Source of the DNA: Dillenia suffruticosa | Lineage: Eukaryota; Streptophyta; Magnoliopsida; Dilleniales; Dilleniaceae | Direction of reading: 5' to 3' | Assembly (NCBI GenBank): GCA_033439265.1 | Contig: JAVTVX010000017.1 | Coordinates: 10,128,001 to 10,192,000, forward strand | Length of the DNA stretch: 64,000 nt | Shown: positions 59,334-64,000 of the stretch, in pieces | Numbering within the stretch: the stretch's first letter is position 1 | Layout: each line of letters opens with the position of its first letter | Notes under the pieces: model-generated | The model's database searches: none | Told to the model about the DNA's origin: nothing | The model's input: only the letters and a program-made list of their open reading frames with translations | Made by a program: the position numbers and the translations under genes

Positions 59334-59853
59334 TGTTAGAATACATGATAGTTCTAATGTATGTTTCTAATAAAAAATTGAGACAAATAAAGCGGAAGCA
59401 AAAAAAAGGATTTAGAGTTAACTCTAGTCATACTTTCTTCTTCAAATCCAACGACTGTAAAAACTTCAAAACGTTCTTTGGGACATGCATAACCCGCCCT
59501 TAATTTCACTCAATAGATAGTGTGAGGTCACGATATTTTAATTTGGAGACTTAATGCACTAAAAGGGGGTTATATAGGCTTTCAACCATAAAAAAACCAT
59601 TAAACCTTTATAATTGTTACCCTAAATTATTACCAAATATTATGGAAAGATAATTAAATATTCAAAATAAGAAACAAAAATTAATTATGTAGAGTTTTAA
59701 ATGAGTCACTAAAATTCAGCCAAATGTAACCCAATTCAATTTATTTTTTCATTTTTATCATATTTAATCTCTTTCAATCATGTTTTTTTTCATTAAATTG
59801 ATTTTGAATATATTAACCCATAGAATTTGAATTTTCATGAAATATTCCTAACA
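59334..59853 (-). repeat. 5' LTR of the giant copia element
   Basis: Plus-strand ends are TGTTAGAATACATGATAG and AATATTCCTAACA. It aligns end to end, in the same orientation, with 24590-25127. On the inner side a primer site and leader remain, which a solo LTR would lack. Confidence 0.8.
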
Positions 59854-60224
59854 CCGGGCTGATTAGATCCGTGAATCAGTCTCTCTGTTTGATGAATTGA
59901 TTCATAAGTTGGGAACAGTGATTTGATTACTTTACTAGGAATTGTTGGACATTGTTTGTGGATATTTGGCAACTATAAATAGTGGGGAATCATTTTTATA
60001 TAACATACATACACAATTAAACATTTGATGGCTAGAGATTCAAGATTGAGTATCTGATAGCGTAAGTATTGGCTGCTATTATATATCATGAATTGAAATT
60101 AAGGATTGTGGCTCTACACTTATGTGATGTTAAGCTTGTTATGTTTTAGGTAGGATTTGTCTTATTTGGTATTTCATCTAAATTACAGGTTTTTGATGTT
60201 ATGATATGTGTTGGATATGGAATT

Positions 60225-61231
60225 TACTCCACAGATAATGGTTCTATTGACTCGAATGAGGTGACCGGTTGTTGGGCCGTTTGATTGATAGAACCTGCAA
60301 AAAGATGTCTGGGGATACTCTGATGGGGGAGATTCCGATACTAAAGTTAGAGAGCGATTTTCAAAAGTAGAAACATACTGAAAAGAGAGTGATTTGTTAT
60401 GCCTTTGTGCGCTAAGTGTTGAATAGAGAGAACATACCTAGGCAACGGGATTCATGATGTATATATAGTTTGTATGCATAGTAAGTCCCGTATACTTTTA
60501 GAGTACAGAAACCCTAGTTTTCTTGTGGGAGCATCCCAAAACTACAGGGATCGTAACGAAGGATTCTCAAAAATTTAGAATTCTTCTAATTGGAAAGTTT
60601 GGATTGTAGTGAAAATTCTTTTTCTTATCGACAACAACTAGAGATCTCCTTCTTAATTACGAGAGATTGTTCCGGAATAGTGAACATTATTTCAGTTAGT
60701 TAAATAGCAATACCGAATACCAATTTTGCTCTACAGATAATGGTTTTACTGATTCAAACGGGATGACTGGTCATTGGCATCTGATTGATGGAACATTCAA
60801 AAAGCCGCGGAGGGTATTTCGATGGAAAGACTTTGAAACTCAAGTTAAAGAACGGTTTTCGAGAGTAAAAACAAACCGAAAAGAAAAATGTTTGTTATGC
60901 CTTTGTATATTAAGATTTTAGTTGAAAGACTATCCTTGGGTGACGGCCTTTGTGATATTTATATGGCATGTATGTACGGTAAGTCTTGTATACTATCGGG
61001 GTACAAAAATTCTAGTTTTCTTGTGAAAGCCTCCCGAAACTTCAGGGATCGTAGTGAAGGATTTTTAAAAATTTAGAATTCTTTTAGTTATGAAAGTTCA
61101 GACTATCGTGGAAATTTTTTTTTTATTATCGACAACAATTAGAAATCTCCTTCCTAGTTATAAGAAATTGTTCTTGTAATTTAAGAAAAAGTGAATATTA
61201 TTTTAGTTAGATAAATAGCAATACGAACACC
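60225..61231. repeat. Tandem duplication, unit about 502-510 bp
   Basis: Copy 1 is about 60225-60722 and copy 2 about 60727-61231. Shared landmarks are ACAGATAATGGTT, TCGACAACAA(C/T)TAGA(G/A)AT and AAATAGCAATAC. Similarity is about three quarters by eye, so this is an old duplication. No gene is recognised; function unknown. Confidence 0.8.
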
Positions 61232-61675
61232 GAAGAAGTACCGAACCGATCAGTCGATCACCTGTAGGAATCGAAATGGTGGGTTATATTTGGCTAATCA
61301 TGAGGCACTCATATACTTTGACCCATTGCACCGCAGGTCCAAAGGATCTCAAATCTCATGATGACGGGCTTTGAGCCATGCTCCATCAATATGGATTTTG
61401 TTTCTCTTTGCAATTTTATTAAAATTTTAAGCTTCAATGCCAATGCCAAGTAGTTCATTTGTACTATTATGTTTTGGATTTGTCGTTTTCTTTGACTCTA
61501 AGCAAAGTCGTTTCGTAACTTTAATGGAATTACTGGATATATTTTTCTGAAAAATCATTAGTATCGGACACGTATTTCACGGCTAGAGGTATTGGATTTT
61601 CTGTTTGTGCTGGTATTTTGCATTATGTTTGGCAAGTTTGTGCTTGTAAATTTAGCTTAATGTTTACTGGGGCAG

Positions 61676-61678
<3 letters not shown>

Positions 61679-61758
<80 letters not shown>
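61679..61758. repeat. (GA)40 microsatellite
   Basis: Eighty bases of uninterrupted GA dinucleotide. Confidence 0.95.
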
Positions 61759-61761
<3 letters not shown>

Positions 61762-64000
61762 AAGTGCTTGTGGAAAATTAATTTGATTCTAGCTTTTGAC
61801 GTTTGGGATGAGTGAAAACGTTGTTAGTTGTTGGATTCAAATCATGCATTTCTATGGTTATGGGATTTTATATGTGCCTTAGGACACCTATTAGCTTCAT
61901 ATGGTTTCGATTGCTCAAGGGCTTCTTTTTCTTTTTTCCCCCCTTACGCGATATTCCTTGTTTAAAACAGTAGAATCAAATTTTTAAACATTTCCGGAGT
62001 TTAATGGGTATATTTTCAGTCCGTAATGTTTTACACGAGAATTCAAAATAAATATTCCTAACCTAACATGTTTTGCTTTTGTAGAAGTTGAAGTAATTAT
62101 TATTTTACGTATGAAAGAATTAATTAAATATTTGAAGTTGAGTTAGATGTGACTTTTATATTTGTCCTCGTTTTTAGGTTAATAATAAGTATATGATTTA
62201 TATCCCCAATGAAAAACAGTTTGCTGATCACAATTTTTCTCCCTAATTTTAACAAAAAAAATAAGTATATCATTTATATCTTAATGTATTTATTTGGTTC
62301 TGAAATCAAGGGTCCACTGGACAATGGTGCCCAAGATTGGGCGACGCAAGTATGATTTATCCATGCATTTTATACATGTTGTGTGGTATCTCTTGGCATA
62401 TTTGCTAAACCCATTTGTAAATTGGGTTTTTATTAGACCCATTGTGCGTGTGAAAAAGCAATGATATTTGGCATGTGGGGCTTCACTTGCTTGACCCATG
62501 GGTATATCGGGTTGTTAGCTAGATCTAGTAACAAAAGATGCGTGATATTTTGACAAATCCGGCTTGTTTGGTCGACCCATCCTTATATCTAATTTTTTAT
62601 TATACTAATTGAATCCTTTTCGAAAGTTGTCGTCAATAAATAAATAAATAAATAAATAAAACATGAGATTTATTTCTAAATATTTCTATTAATTAAATTA
62701 TCATTTATTTTTCAATTAAAAGTACAATGACTTGGCAATCAAAGTAAAGATTTTCATAGTAATATTCACAAAAAATAATTATACCAACTCCACATTCAAA
62801 CTTCTGAACCCTCTCTCCAAAATAGTACGTATATATATTAAACCAAGCTAAACTACCATTGCCGGAGAAAGTAATTACAAAGTAAAGGCCAAAAATGAGA
62901 TACTTGCATGCAAAATTATGGAAAATAGGTAGAGTCATGTGTTTACCTTTAAAAAAATTTGGGTTCCCTCCAAAAGGTTAGAATTTTCTTTCCCATTAAA
63001 TTAGAATAATATGTTACTAAAAAGTAATTTAATTGACTTATAAACTTTTATAGAACTCATATGCATATTTTATGTTTTTTGCTATTTGTTTACCAGAGTT
63101 AAAAAAAATTATATTTTTTAAAAATTATAAATTTGAAATTTGAGATGAATTCGATATAATTCTAAAAAAAAAAAAAAAATCTCATTGAAAAAAAAAATCT
63201 GTATCACTTTCATTCAAAATATTTTATTACCCTTAAAAAGTAAATTTTATTATTATATATAACTTATTATTTAGTATTTCCTTTCTACTCTATCCATCAT
63301 GTCCAATAGTAGAAGTTTCTAAATATGAATTATTAACACCATGGGATAATTGGCCCATGGGTGAACGTATTAAAATTTTTAACTAATTTTAAATTTAAAA
63401 TTTAAAAATAAAAAAAAAATTATATTGGAAGTGTTCTTCCAAATTTAGACACGATAATACTCAAATCGGATCAGTCAAAATATCATTTTGTATATCAATT
63501 GGTTATAAAAAAATATATGAATAATTAACCAAAGCTCTTACCTTATTAAGGCTTGAAACTTAAGAATAAAAAAAATTATATTGAAAGATCTCTCTTTAAT
63601 CTGAATATGACAACATTTGAAATAAATTAATTAGAATATAATTTCAAATATTTTTAAAAAAATATGAATTATTAACCAAAGCTCTCATCTCATTAATAGC
63701 TTGTTTAGAAGGGAAGAGAAAATTAGGAGAGAAGAGGATCGACAAAGAGAAAGTTATAACTTTTTTTTTTTTATTTCATTTGAGAGTTTAGATATAATAA
63801 TAAAAAAAAAAGAGGTTTTAATGAATTTGAGATTTTTTAAAATATGAATTTTTTTTCCTCTTAAAGGTGAAAAAAAACGGAGGGAAAAAAAATGTTAAAA
63901 TTAAACAAAATATCCTTCAAAAGCTACACCAAAACTTTTTATTTCCAATGAGTTTTATCCATCAGATAATGAATAATGATAAATCAAAATTTTTTCTCTA
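61759..64000. other. Gene-free right end of the window
   Basis: Only short frames without recognisable similarity occur. An (AATA)n microsatellite lies at 62635-62661. Two loosely repeated AT-rich stretches (about 63490-63560 and 63655-63700, both with ATTAACCAAAGCTCT) are present. I see no gene or RNA. Confidence 0.5.

Larger units (their letters stand above)
24590..59853 (-). mobile_element. Putative giant (35-kb) minus-strand copia element with an expanded leader
   Basis: LTRs of one family and orientation lie at 24590-25127 and 59334-59853. From right to left come the 5' LTR, primer site (59331-59321), leader (59333-59236, then 52247 to about 51950 after removal of the nested element), repeat-rich block (about 51950-30860), more leader, gag (29272 to about 28830), gag-pre-integrase/integrase (28100-27300), RT (26880-25900), RNase H (25748-25374) and 3' LTR. 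The bases just outside are CCAAG (24585-24589) and CCGGG (59854-59858), which fit an eroded 5-bp target duplication. The LTRs differ at perhaps a fifth to a quarter of sites by eye, so the insertion is old. The alternative is two unrelated truncated copies flanking a satellite region. Every coding part is broken. Confidence 0.5.

Noticed and set aside
59334..59853. Interpretation as a solo LTR
   Set aside because: A primer site and about 98 bp of leader remain on its inner side, and the outer flanks do not form a 5-bp duplication with the bases at 59329-59333.

Overview
This window looks like AT-rich nuclear DNA from a flowering plant. It holds one clearly functional gene, with typical plant GT-AG introns. 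Most of the rest is decayed Ty1-copia retrotransposons, minisatellites and segmental repeats. I cannot name the species. The MADS protein reads closest, from memory, to eudicot AGL24/StMADS16-type members of the StMADS11 (SVP) clade.

Layout. 1-1899 is the 5' end of a minus-strand copia element (LTR, primer site, leader, start of gag) that runs off the left edge. 4230-9083 is a second minus-strand copia remnant (gag, gag-pre-integrase, integrase, start of RT, 5' LTR). 9084-14789 is gene-free AT-rich DNA with small repeats. 14790-23030 is the MADS-box gene: a TATA box, a CT-rich leader with a short upstream ORF, a 5' UTR intron, a GA microsatellite, and eight coding exons (696 nt, 231 codons plus stop). 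Its first coding intron is 6451 nt and carries a tRNA-derived SINE with 17-bp target duplications. 23620-24118 is a pyrimidine-only-like CT minisatellite.

24590-59853 is best read, as an inference, as one very old minus-strand copia element enlarged to about 35 kb. Its 3' LTR (24590-25127), RNase H, RT, integrase and gag lie at the left. Its 5' LTR and primer site (59853-59321) lie at the right. About 21 kb of tandem, palindromic and duplicated DNA sits inside what should be its leader. That block includes a 2.76-kb tandem duplication, a long degenerate GTTCTGC / poly-A array, a 26-bp hairpin minisatellite of about 45-50 units, and two copies of a short exon-like piece resembling an RDR-type RNA-dependent RNA polymerase. 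A second copia element (52248-59235, plus strand, both LTRs present) is nested in the leader close to the primer site. It belongs to the same family as the left-edge element.

59854-64000 has no recognised gene. It holds a 0.5-kb tandem duplication and an 80-bp GA tract. Both reverse transcriptases whose active site I could read have lost the YVDD motif (YVDE and YVGD) and contain stops, so no retroelement here looks autonomous. The MADS gene is the only locus I would call expressed and functional. The most unusual material is the satellite-bearing block at 30.8-51.9 kb.
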